Source: Streptococcus cristatus AS 1.3089
GTDB taxonomy: Bacteria > Bacillota > Bacilli > Lactobacillales > Streptococcaceae
NCBI RefSeq assembly: GCF_000385925.1
Contig: NC_021175.1
Span: 146,501 to 210,500 of the forward strand
DNA: 64,000 bases
Reading direction: 5' to 3'
Below the pieces are notes generated by a model. That model did not search any database and was not told the DNA's origin. It worked only from the letters and a program-made list of their open reading frames with translations. The translations under genes were made by a program, and so were the position numbers. This document shows, piece by piece, positions 16,336-25,732 of the stretch; position 1 is the stretch's first letter; each line of letters starts with the position of its first letter.

Positions 16336-17939
16336 ATGCCACATAGGGAAGGTAGATTGAAAGAGGTTCATAACCAGAAGACAGCACTGTCTAACTCACA
16401 AACCTCGATTGATGCTCAGCTCAAGACGGCTAAGACCTCTTTTGTGAATTTGGTACATTCGGAAAGTCTCAAAGGAGATGTTAAGGGAGCAATCAATGCA
16501 AAAATTACGAATCACCAAGTCCCACTATTGACAAATTTTACGAATGCCTTAGCGGTTCTCTTAGCTTAGTACGAGAAGACCATTAAGCAATTTCAATCAA
16601 CGGTATCAGAGAATGCGGTGGATGCGATTATTGATACGGAATATCTGCAGGGGCTTTTGGATGGTTTTTCTGGTTTGTCTATGAACATTAGTGTTGTGAA
16701 TCGCGAGACAGAAAGGATTTATAGCTCTATCTCTGACATTATCAGTCTGACAAATCCAGATGCTAGTACAATTACGACCCCTTTGTCAGAAGGTAAGAAG
16801 ATTTTAACAGATACCAAGACGAATATGGTTAGCTTCAATGGCTGGAAGCGAGGAGATGAGTATAGCAAGGTATTACAGTCGCAAACTCAAACTTTGGAAA
16901 GTCTTTCTACTATGGCTGGTCTTTCATTTACTGATGCAGAAGCCAAGGCGTTCTACAATAGCCAAGATTACTTAAAGGCAGTTAAGAAAATCTCCTCCAA
17001 AGCAGATGGCACAACACCAGTAGAACTGTTAGGGTTAATTTCTAAGACTATTAATAAAGATTTAGGAAAGAGAAAAGGAAGTCAGGAGTCTGATGCAAAG
17101 AAGGCTGCAGAGTTTTTAGGGATTTCTGTTGAAGAATGGAATAACTTAGTTAACAAGGTTAAAGATGGAAACGAAGGGGTTTCGACTTCAATTACTTTCT
17201 TAAAAGGGAAGATGTACCTAAACGGCATGGAAATTGTGAAAGATGCCCAAGGTTTTGCGATTCCTATTAAGGATGGGGAAGTGATTCCTGAATTTATTAA
17301 AAATTTCAAAAAATACTTTAATAAGAAAGGGACTCAGTTAGAGTTTGTAACAAGTACAGGCAATTATCGTGCTCTTGATAAGGTTGTATTTAATCAAGGA
17401 GGAGGTGGAAGACAAGTCACAGCTCCAGGGAGAACCTTTGAGAAAGCGTTGGACATTGATTTGGCTGGTATAAATTATGCTTTTAAACCAGGTGGTGGTC
17501 TTAATTTTAAAGCAATAGGCAACGCAGCTAAGTCAGGATTTACAGAGTCTATTAAAAGTGTGGTAACAGATTTCAAACCAAGTACTTGGAAAAATGCTTC
17601 TACCTTTACCAAACTGGTAAATTTCTTGGTGCTCTTGGAACTGCATTTACTGTGGTTGAAAGTGCTACAAATAATATTGATTTTAGTGATGGAATCCAAG
17701 GACGTGAACTAAGAAATGCAACAATTGATGCGACTATCTCAATCGGTGCAGGTGCAGCTATAGGCTCTTTCTTCTTACCTCCGTTAGGAACTGCTGTCGG
17801 TGCTTTGGCTGGTATAGGAATAAACACTCTAATTAATACGAATATTGGTAATACTGGTAAAAGTGCAGTTCAGCATGTACAATCATTTGCAAAAGGTATA
17901 GGCGATTCTATTGCTAATTTCTTTGGAGGTGGGAAGTGA
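16336..17939 (+). pseudogene. LXG toxin 2, degenerate
   Basis: A second LXG cassette with at least three defects. The first eleven residues differ from cassette 1 and lack a binding site. A CAG codon of cassette 1 is TAG at 16567-16569. The frame breaks near 17611-17613, where AAA in place of AAAA would explain the shift. The LXG region (16362 to about 16880) is almost identical to cassette 1 in nucleotides, but the rest is a different toxin. It includes a long soluble segment (about 16980-17560) and a glycine-rich hydrophobic hairpin (IGAGAAIGSFFLPPLG, GTAVGALAGIGINTL) before the end FFGGGK. It was probably another membrane-active toxin. Confidence 0.8.
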
Positions 17940-18912
17940 TTAAATATGGAGAAGACTTTCGGTCAGAAGCATTAAATAAGGAATATTTTCAAGCGCTGGG
18001 TTCCACGCGAGCTTCTGTTAGAATGTTGAGTTTGGCCTGGGCTGGTTTGTTTGTATTGAGCATCGACCTGACTCACATATATTTTTTTATCAAGGAGCAA
18101 TTCACAGTAGATCCCTTTTCTAATGTCCCTTTCTTTTTCTATGTCTCCTTCTATTGCTCATGCTGGGCTGTCAGATTATGTCATTCAGCAAGACGTTCAT
18201 CTATAAACATCAACTCTTTAGTACTGCGATGCTCTTTGTACTAATCAATGGGATCCATCTTTCATTGGTTTTAATGAATTATATTCTCACTATTTTAACG
18301 AATGAGGTTCTAAAAAATTCGCTGATCTACTCGCTGATTTATTGGTTAAGTTCCATTGGTTTATTCATGGGGTTAATTGTTTATAATGCCAGTTGGTTAA
18401 AAAAGCAACTAAGAAAAGGATTTTCAGAAAAACGAACAACTGCTAACTATATAGCCTTTTCAAGTGTTTACAGTAAACCATCCCTTTGGATTATTCTAGG
18501 AGTTACTTTGTTAGGCGGAGGGTTGGCTAGTTTATCCGGTTATTATGTGCAAACATTTGGGATTGTGAGCAATATAGTGTTTATTTCAGCTTTTTCAAGA
18601 TTAATCGTCGAAGTTGGTTATCTACTTTATCTAAGAAGTAAGGATAAGACCTATTGGGAAGAAGTACCTAAGGAAGCCAAGAGAGAGTCCTTTTTGAAAA
18701 CCATAGACCTTAAAAAGGCCAAGTATCGCTTGGTAATAGAAATTGTCTTATTTTTGACTCTTGCAGTGTGTTTGAAGATACTTAAGATAAATGCTGAAAA
18801 TAGCCCGATTTGGCTTATATGGACAATAAGAATTTTTGGTTATTCAATTCTTTTGGATACCGCTATTAGTTTTATTTATTATCAGGTCAAAAAGATGAAA
18901 CGAGGAAAATAA
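17936..18912 (+). pseudogene. Multi-pass membrane protein, probable immunity 2, frameshifted
   Basis: The GTG at 17936 overlaps the end of the toxin and has GGAGG seven bases upstream. The protein would be about 325 residues with some seven hydrophobic segments and a charged C-terminus (KKMKRGK). The frame changes near 18149-18151; one extra T there (CCTTTCTATTG) joins both parts smoothly as FLLLMLGCQIMSF. Its place directly after toxin 2 suggests it was that toxin's immunity protein. It is unrelated in visible sequence to the immunity proteins of cassettes 1 and 3. Confidence 0.7.
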
Positions 18913-19362
18913 ATGAAATTTAAAAGAAGGCAATTAAGCTTAAAAAATGCGATTGGATTTGAACTTACCATTGAGTCGGAGTCCTCTTTCTACAGTCAGT
19001 TAAAGGAAGCTTCAGAGGGATTTAAGCGTTTAATGATGGGAGATGACCTATATTTTGATGGTCCTACCTACTTTACATATTTACCATCAGACGACATTCA
19101 AGATATTTTGGTTTTTACAACATTAGGTAATAAACTTGAGCAAGTGAAAGAAAATACCTCGGGTATTTTCTTTCAGAAATCTTTAAATTTAATAACCGAC
19201 TTTTATTATCGTCATTATGATCAAGAAGAAGCTATTCCTTACGAGGAGATTGAAAGAGAAATTTCGAAAGAAGGATATAGATTGGTAAATATTTTTCATG
19301 TTGTTTTGGACCTTTATGGTGACTATGTTGTAGACTTGTATTGTGAGGTTGAGAAAGTGTAA
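18913..19362 (+). CDS. DUF5085-like protein A
   Basis: A 149-residue soluble protein of mixed alpha/beta character that starts immediately after the preceding stop. The phrase DGPTYFTYLP followed by a beta-rich stretch recalls GyrI-like effector-binding folds, and the pairing with a second similar gene resembles DUF5085 proteins found in type VII loci. It overlaps the next gene by one base. Role unknown; a chaperone or immunity accessory for cassette 2 is a guess from position. Confidence 0.6.
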   Translation: MKFKRRQLSLKNAIGFELTIESESSFYSQLKEASEGFKRLMMGDDLYFDGPTYFTYLPSDDIQDILVFTTLGNKLEQVKENTSGIFFQKSLNLITDFYYRHYDQEEAIPYEEIEREISKEGYRLVNIFHVVLDLYGDYVVDLYCEVEKV

Positions 19363-19823
19363 TGAGATTGCCCATAGATGTTGTAAAAGTTGAAAAAATA
19401 GCTTTCCAAAACGTAGTTAGAAAAAAAGTATCTTTTCACTACAATGAAATGGATAAAAATTTAGAAAATTTTATTTCAGGCATTATAGAGTCAGGCTATC
19501 AAGTGAAAGGTCCATTTTTTTATAGTTTAAACAATGTTCCACTCAATGAAATAGTTGATCTTGAATTATTCGTACCTATCTGGAATGATTATTTCCAATT
19601 AGAAGGATATGAATTTTCAACATATTTTGAGGTTGACAACTTATTGAAAACTGTTATTCAAGGAAATTTTGCTGAATTGACAGAGATAGGATTTGCTAAG
19701 TTAATCCTGACGTTGGAAGAAAATAATTTAGACATAGCAACGCCTTTCTACCATATTATTTCACAAGGTGAATTGCAATATATAGAATTATTTGTTGGCT
19801 ATTTTAAAAAAGAAGACTCATAG
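19362..19823 (+). CDS. DUF5085-like protein B
   Basis: A 153-residue soluble protein whose ATG overlaps the preceding TAA. Its layout parallels protein A: a basic strand at the start, KGPFFYSLNNVPL where A has DGPTYFTYLP, a helical middle and a final beta segment (ELFVGYF). The two are therefore probably tandem duplicates. The product has no signal peptide. After it the sequence loses coding character for about 900 bases. Confidence 0.58.
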   Translation: MRLPIDVVKVEKIAFQNVVRKKVSFHYNEMDKNLENFISGIIESGYQVKGPFFYSLNNVPLNEIVDLELFVPIWNDYFQLEGYEFSTYFEVDNLLKTVIQGNFAELTEIGFAKLILTLEENNLDIATPFYHIISQGELQYIELFVGYFKKEDS

Positions 19824-20270
19824 AACAACTGGCCGGTGTTGAATTGCTTATTATAAAAGACTTTATTTCATAATTAATTTTTAATAGTTCGGAGTATTTA
19901 TAGAAAGTATCTATGGAAGAGTTTTTATCTTGTAACTAACTTGGTATTTATTTTTTCTGATTTCATATATCCGTATCTTATAGAATTATTGGGCTCTAGA
20001 AAATATAAGCCTTTCTTTTGTTTAAAGTACTAGGTAGACATCTTGATTTTCAAGCAAGTTTTGCCTATTCATCTGTAAACATACTTTTTTGCTATACTTA
20101 TAAAAAGAAATCTTTGTAATGAGAGTGAGTAAACCTTGCCAACTGTATGGACGATTCTCTGTGCATTTAATCATTAGGACAGTAATCCTATTTTGATATT
20201 TGACTAAAATAGTTAAAATTATTTTCTATTGGAAGTAACTATATTAAATTGATGAAAATTAGAGAGAGTG
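19824..20270. other. AT-rich stretch without gene
   Basis: I see no open frame of useful length, no clear promoter and no strong hairpin in these roughly 450 bases. It may be further decayed insertion or toxin sequence. Confidence 0.4.
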
Positions 20271-20765
20271 ATTGAGCTACTCCCGAAAGTTAGATACTAA
20301 AAATCTAACTTTTGGTTTTTTTATTATGAAATTTACTAACAAGCACAAAGTCCAAAATTATCCGTATAATAAGTGAAGTATTATGTATAAGTGACTGATA
20401 GAAAAACATGAGTTAAACCCTTAAATCGTTCATATCAAATCTGATTCATTGGTAGTTTCGGAATAGATGTTATCCCAAAATAGAAATATCGTTAATACCC
20501 CCTTGTATTAAAATCAAAAATGATTAGTTAAGTTTTACTCTAAGGTTGTTTGTAACGAAGTGTAGTCCTGGATTATGTGTTATTGAATAGTTGATTGTTT
20601 CCAAATTGACTCGAACAATCTAACAAATACAGGTATACAATTACTAAAAAAATAAGAAGTAGAACATTAAAAATACTACGTGAACGTATTTATTCCTTTT
20701 ATTAAGGAGAGTTTGGCAAGAAGACTAATAAACTCATCTGACATTAATTTGAGGTTCTAATCCAA
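20270..20765 (+). mobile_element. Decayed IS3-family (IS150-type) remnant
   Basis: At 20284-20313 the pair AAAGTTAGA ... TCTAACTTT lies directly before an ATG (20326), as at the left end of IS150-type elements. That frame begins MKFTNKHKVQNY, close to the usual OrfA start, and then stops. From 20451 a single frame, broken by stops, still reads like OrfA: GIDVIPK, later SVVLDYVLLN, PN-LEQSNKYRYTITKK and a basic end, matching the family pattern of LDYALPN, NWLAQYKKNGYTIVEK. No OrfB or right end is recognisable. The remnant runs straight into the truncated LXG gene 3. Confidence 0.65.
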
Positions 20766-22079
20766 TTGAAAAGTGCTATACAGATGTTACAGTATTTTTT
20801 ATTCTATGTAGCCAAAGAGATTACATTTTCGCTAGTTTTAAATAGCTTTTGCAACGAAATTATCAATCATCAGGTTCCCTTATTGATGAATTTTTCTAAT
20901 GCTTTAGCCGTTCTTTCTGCTCAGTATGATAAGACTATCGAACAGTTTAAATCAACAGTCTCAGAGACAGCGGCGGATGCGATTATTGATACGGATTATT
21001 TGCAGGGGCTTTTGGATGGTTTTTCTGGCTTGGATACTAATATTAGATTTGTGGATCGGGAGACATCAAGGATTTATAGCTCTATCTCTGATATTATCAG
21101 TCTGACAAATCCAGATGCCAGTACAATTACGACCCCTTTGTCAGAAGGTAAGAAGATTTTAACAGATACCAAGACGAATATGGTTAGCTTCAATGGTTGG
21201 AAGCGAGGAGATGAGTATAGCAAGCTCTTGCAAGTCCAAACAAGTGCTTTAAAAGGATTGGAGACAGCAGGCAAGAGTTCCTTTACGTCGAAAGAAGCAA
21301 AAGCGTTTTATAATAATAATGAATTTTTGGGTGGGGTAGAGGAAGTTACTAGTGCTGTGTCAAGTTCGACACCTTTAAAACTTCTAATAAATGTTGCCAA
21401 AGCAGTCAATAAGGTATGGAGTAATAATTATGTTCAGAAAGGTGTAAATAAAGCGAAGGCCAATGTTAAAGAAAAGCTGACAGATCCTTTTTGGTTATCT
21501 AGACAATTTGCAAAACAAGTTAAGAAATACGGAATCAAAATGAAAGGTGATTCTTGGAAACGTTTGACTAAAGAAGGTTTGGATCGTTTTGGCTCTCGTA
21601 CGAAGAGAAATATTTTAGGAGATATCAAAAAAGGCTCTCAACTCAAAAGAGGCGCTACTCAAGCTTTGGGTACTTTATCTGATTTAAGAACGGATAAAGG
21701 GATTAAGACTGCACTGCAGGATGTTAAAGATAGTTATAAAAACTTAAAAACACCAAAGGGTGTCGTAAAATCTATTGGTATTATCGGGACGGTTGAAGCC
21801 CTATGGGAAGGTAAGGAAACGTATGACAAGAGTCTGAAAAAATATGGACAAGCGACAGCTATTCGAGATGCAGCAGCTCACACAGCTAGTAGTGTGACTG
21901 GTCAGGTTATCGGAGCACAACTCGGAGCAATTTTTGGATCTGCGATTCCAGTTCCAGTCGTAGGGACTGTTCTCGGTTCGATGGCAGGTAGTTTTCTAGG
22001 AGGTGTGGTTTCAGATGGAATCAATCATGTATGGGATAAATTTTCTCATGGAGAGTGGAAGTTGCCTAAACTATGGTAA
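20766..22079 (+). pseudogene. LXG toxin 3, N-terminally truncated
   Basis: The open frame from TTG 20766 gives 437 residues, but LXG similarity starts only near 20859 (INHQVPLL); the first 30 or so codons derive from the upstream IS-like remnant and there is no binding site. About 55 residues of the LXG export domain are therefore missing. From there to about 21375 it is nearly identical to cassette 1 at the nucleotide level, including the intact TTTTT at 21324. The toxin part differs from cassette 1 in its middle but shares the glycine-zipper end (PVVGTVLG, then HVWDKFSHGEWKLPKLW). Without its N-terminus it is unlikely to be exported. Confidence 0.75.
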
Positions 22080-22113
22080 TAGAATTTGGATGAGTAATTA
22101 GAAAGAGGTTAGA

Positions 22114-22770
22114 ATGTTTTTTCTTAGACGTCGTCGAGTGTTTATAGGCGAATGTGATGGTCAGGCGGTCTACTATGACCAGCAGACTGGGGAGGCTTTG
22201 GCTGCTCCAAAGAGTATCCTGCTCAATACGGAAGGAGCTTATAAGACTAATGCTTACATTCCTGAAATGGTTATTTTTCTGATGGCAGGTGGGCCAGGGG
22301 TTTTTGGATTCTTTTCAGCTATGTCCATTGGTGTCTATAACTGGACCAGTTTGACCTATATCCTACTATTTTGGTTGGCTGAATTTTTGCTTTTGGTTGC
22401 TATTATTGAGCGAGCGCTTTATAAAAATGTTCGCAAGGCTGTTCCGACAACAGAGAAGGTGTTTTATTATGCAGTGTCACATAATTTGATGGTAAGGGAT
22501 GAACATTTTGACCCAGCTAAGGCATCTGCCACGGTCTACCGAATTGTTCGATGGATCCTTGTGCTTATGAATTTATATTCTATATATGTTATTTATAGTT
22601 ACATCCGGTTATTTGGTCAGCCTATTGAGACTAACTCTGACTTTTGGGGGACTGGGATAATCTGGTATACAATGATAGCATTTTATAACCAAAACAACCC
22701 GGTTCGTTTTGTGAAGATTATGAAGCTATACAGTCAAGGGAAAGTACGTTTTAAGGAAGAAGGAGAATAA
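22114..22770 (+). CDS. Probable immunity membrane protein 3
   Basis: A 218-residue paralogue of the protein at 15015-15761: both start MFF, arginine-rich, then a YYD.. QTG/KTHE.L.APKS motif, then about four membrane segments. Shared landmarks include ERALYKNV and FYNQNNPVRF versus FNQNNFVRI. GAAAGAGG lies upstream. It follows LXG toxin 3, whose C-terminus resembles toxin 1, so related toxins are followed by related membrane proteins. This supports an immunity role, which remains inference. Confidence 0.75.
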   Translation: MFFLRRRRVFIGECDGQAVYYDQQTGEALAAPKSILLNTEGAYKTNAYIPEMVIFLMAGGPGVFGFFSAMSIGVYNWTSLTYILLFWLAEFLLLVAIIERALYKNVRKAVPTTEKVFYYAVSHNLMVRDEHFDPAKASATVYRIVRWILVLMNLYSIYVIYSYIRLFGQPIETNSDFWGTGIIWYTMIAFYNQNNPVRFVKIMKLYSQGKVRFKEEGE

Positions 22771-22771
22771 A

Positions 22772-23085
22772 ATGACAGCTAACATTTACCTTTGGGTTCC
22801 GTAGTAACTCTAAAAAATGGTGATGATACAGAAGTGATGATTGTTTCACGAGCTAGTGTCATCGAAGTGGAAGATGGTCAAGGAGGTACTAAGAGTGTCT
22901 ATTTTGACTACGGATCAGTGGTTATTCCGAACGGGATGCAGACACCAGACAATTTGTTCTTTTTCAATAGAGAAAATGTCAAAGAAGTTTTATTTGAGGG
23001 ATATAGAAACGAAGATGAGAAGGCTTTTGAAGAGCATTACGATACTTGGATGAAGTCAGCAGAAGTTCCAAAAGGATCTATTTAA
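22772..23085 (+). pseudogene. DUF4176 gene copy, frameshifted
   Basis: The ATG at 22772 has AGGAG six bases upstream but reaches a stop after ten codons. The intact copy at 15923 has TTTT where this one has TTT (22785-22787), and the restored frame reads LPLGSVVTLKNGDDTE onward to the normal end PKGSI. Translation from an internal TTG at 22792 is conceivable but has no binding site. Either a real one-base deletion or a read error. Confidence 0.75.
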
Positions 23086-23097
23086 ATAATGATATGA

Positions 23098-23131
23098 GAA
23101 GAATCGCTATATTAAGCGCTTCTTCTCTTTT
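23098..23131 (+). terminator. Terminator of cassette 3
   Basis: GAAGAATCGC (23098-23107) pairs with GCGCTTCTTC (23116-23125) with one mismatch, followed by TCTTTTTC. It is a variant of the terminator at 16257. Confidence 0.7.
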
Positions 23132-23880
23132 TCTGTCTCTTTTGTTAAGTGGCTAGAAAGATGTTAGATGTAGCCAGTTTTTTTGCTAATAAAATGGGGT
23201 AATAATATATAGAACGCACATGAGGATTTGTTTAGCATTAAGAAATTCTTGATAATACTGGAGGCCAGTCAAGCTAATAATACAGACTTTTAATGGTGAT
23301 TATATCGAGATTAGATTTTTAGTTTCAGCTTATAGTAGGGAATGTAGCGGTTCTTTTTCTAGTATCGACAGTATAAAATATGAACAATGTGTTCAGTTTT
23401 AAAACTTACCATAATTTTCGGATAGTTAGAAGAGTATAAAATCTATATAAATATTTCAAGCCAAGAGTACTATAGTAAATAATATTATAAGAAGTGGATC
23501 TGGAGTGATTGGGCACAAGGAAAAGTAAAGAATTTTGACCATTGGGGATGGTATATCTAAAGAAACTAAGGTAGCTTGTTTAGATATTTGATAAAAATAG
23601 CAGGTCGGTGCCAAAAAAGATAAAGTAAAAATCACCTGTTTGAATGGCGTCTAAATAAATTTGGGTACGATATATTATCTATTAGAACGAAATAATGAGA
23701 TCCTTACACATCTGTTTAAGGGTTTGAATATTGATCCGATTCATGCTAAAATAAAACTAGTCTTTGAGTGAGACTAAATAGGAAATACATTAAAGATATT
23801 TGCGATAGGTCAATGCTATTAATGAATATTTGTAACGTATTTATTTGCAGAAGACAGCTGTCTCTCTTAGTTTCTTAAGT
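23132..23880 (+). other. Degenerate coding stretch, unidentified
   Basis: No gene remains. In the frame starting near 23280 there are long protein-like stretches between stop codons, for example IQTFNGDYIEIRFLVSAYS, later LTIGDGISKETKVACLDI, and LFKGLNIDPIHAKIKLVFE. The even spread of stops resembles an old pseudogene. I could not assign the family. Confidence 0.4.
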
Positions 23881-23900
23881 TAGAAAGTAGGGCTTGTATC

Positions 23901-24380
23901 TTGAAGCGATTATACCAAATTATAGCATTATTTTTATTATTTTTATTTACAGGTGGTACTGTGTATGCTAAAGATGGCGAACTAGACTTAAAAACAGATT
24001 CGATGACGCAAAAGAAACAGCGTTCTCAAGGAAATGAGATCGAGCATATGTATGCACCAAATCTATTCATGGATAGGATAGAACAAGAAGCAATAAAATC
24101 TAAAACGGATGCTCAGAAAATGCTCAAAACTGCAAATCGAGTTAATTTCAGCAAAGCAGAAATTTTGAGTGGCGATGGACTAGATTTTAAGGCGTATCGC
24201 CAAGCTCTTTTTAAGAATTATCAAGTCTCTGACAGTATCATCGTAGATAAAGAGGAATCGGGCGACATGATGATATGGACAGTCTTTGGGGCAATATCAT
24301 TTGTTACAATCATGCTTTTAATTGGAATTTATTTAGGAAGGAATTTTCATGGAGGAAGAATATTTAAACGCAACCATTAG
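23901..24380 (+). CDS. essA: Type VII secretion protein EssA
   Basis: A 159-residue protein with an N-terminal hydrophobic segment (about 4-22) and a second one near 125-147, the usual form of the small membrane subunit EssA. It begins with TTG, preceded by a weak GTAGGG, and heads the machine operon essA-esaB-essB-essC. It overlaps esaB by 32 bases. Identification rests on topology, size and fixed gene order, since EssA is poorly conserved. No clear promoter is seen in front of it, only the degenerate region. Confidence 0.82.
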   Translation: MKRLYQIIALFLLFLFTGGTVYAKDGELDLKTDSMTQKKQRSQGNEIEHMYAPNLFMDRIEQEAIKSKTDAQKMLKTANRVNFSKAEILSGDGLDFKAYRQALFKNYQVSDSIIVDKEESGDMMIWTVFGAISFVTIMLLIGIYLGRNFHGGRIFKRNH

Positions 24381-24603
24381 ATACAAAGATAAGGAAATAG
24401 ATATTCGCTTTTCCAAATTATTATCTCTACAGAAAGTTAAGATGTTAATTTGCCTAAATAATCTAGATAAAGCATTGTCTATTATTCCCTCAAATTGGCA
24501 TTTAGAGATTCAGGGAAAACTTCTGAGAATAGAGCAACATCGAGCTTTAAAAGAATATCCGCTAGGAGATGGCGATGTATTGGAGGTAATCATAAATGAG
24601 TGA
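24349..24603 (+). CDS. esaB: Ubiquitin-like protein EsaB
   Basis: An 84-residue cytoplasmic protein of the YukD/EsaB type, with a ubiquitin-like pattern: two N-terminal strands, one helix (LLSLQKVKMLICLNNL), and an end with LGDGDVLEVII. It overlaps both neighbours. EsaB is an essential or regulatory part of type VIIb secretion; its exact action is unsettled. Size, fold pattern and gene order make the call firm. Confidence 0.88.
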   Translation: MEEEYLNATIRYKDKEIDIRFSKLLSLQKVKMLICLNNLDKALSIIPSNWHLEIQGKLLRIEQHRALKEYPLGDGDVLEVIINE

Positions 24604-25732
24604 TAAAATCGAAATTAAATACAGTAAGGAAAAGGTCAAGGTTATTTTACCAGCAAGTCACTTTTCTCGTCAAAAATTATCTACTATAGAAAATTATATG
24701 GATGCCACTGTGACATTGGAAGACAGTGGTTCTTTATCACTGATTTATGACAAACCAAAATATTCTTATAGTCTTAAAGATTGTATCACAGAAGAGATGT
24801 CAGAAGTGAAACGTTTGGAATTGGCTCAAAAGATGGAATCTTTAACATTCTCTGAGCATCATTTTAAAGTTCCTTATATACATCCGAAAAATATATTTTT
24901 ACAAGGAAGTGTTGTTAAGATCCTTCATTATGGTTTAGAAGGAATTATGAGTCCGATTCCGTATACCTTAGAAACTTTTCTAATGAGCTATAAGGCTTTG
25001 ATTGTTTCTATATTGCGACCGAAACTTGATTTTGACTTACTGATAAATGGTGTAGCTGCAATAGGAGATTCGTTAATACAGGATATAGCCGCATGTGAGA
25101 CATATGATGAGGTAGTAAAATACGTTAACGAAGCTTATGACAAAGCTTACCAAGAAGAAAAGAAAACAAAGATAGTTGTTTCGAAACGTAACTGGCATAT
25201 TTTTTCTATTGGAATGGGAATTTTTTGCGCAGCAAGTATTGCTTTGGGGACTTTTGCAGCCTACTTTTATTTTTGGTCTGTTCCTGTTCAGCGAGCGACA
25301 ATAAATGCTCAAAGCCATTTTATTTCTAAACATTATGACGATGTGGCAGATGATTTACAAAAGTTTCAAGTAGGTCGTTTAGGTAAAGAAGCAAAGTATG
25401 TCTTAGCATCTTCCTATGTTCATTTAGATGATCTATCTGAGAATCAGAAAGCAAGTGTTTTAAATACAATTACACCCTCCAGTGAGGATAACCTCTTGGA
25501 GTATTGGATTTATCTTGGAAGGGGAAACTATAAAAAATCTTTAGATTTGGCTCAGAATATTGGAGATGATCAGTTAACTCTGCATGCTTATACAAATCTA
25601 TATGAGCAAGTTCGTGAAGATAAAAATATGAAGGGTGCTGATAAACAAAAGAAATTAAGCGAGTATCGTAAAGAGATTGAGAAACTCTCGAAAAAACTTG
25701 GGGTTAAAGTAGGTGAAGAAAAAGATGAGTAG
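24596..25732 (+). CDS. essB: Type VII secretion protein EssB
   Basis: A 378-residue core membrane subunit. Residues 1 to about 195 are a cytoplasmic pseudokinase-like domain, a single membrane helix lies at about 201-227, and a helical extracellular domain follows with a charged C-terminal coil (YRKEIEKLSKKLG). This is the EssB/YukC layout. The ATG overlaps esaB by eight bases and the stop overlaps the start of essC, so the subunits are translated together. EssB links EssC to the rest of the membrane machine. Confidence 0.93.
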   Translation: MSDKIEIKYSKEKVKVILPASHFSRQKLSTIENYMDATVTLEDSGSLSLIYDKPKYSYSLKDCITEEMSEVKRLELAQKMESLTFSEHHFKVPYIHPKNIFLQGSVVKILHYGLEGIMSPIPYTLETFLMSYKALIVSILRPKLDFDLLINGVAAIGDSLIQDIAACETYDEVVKYVNEAYDKAYQEEKKTKIVVSKRNWHIFSIGMGIFCAASIALGTFAAYFYFWSVPVQRATINAQSHFISKHYDDVADDLQKFQVGRLGKEAKYVLASSYVHLDDLSENQKASVLNTITPSSEDNLLEYWIYLGRGNYKKSLDLAQNIGDDQLTLHAYTNLYEQVREDKNMKGADKQKKLSEYRKEIEKLSKKLGVKVGEEKDE

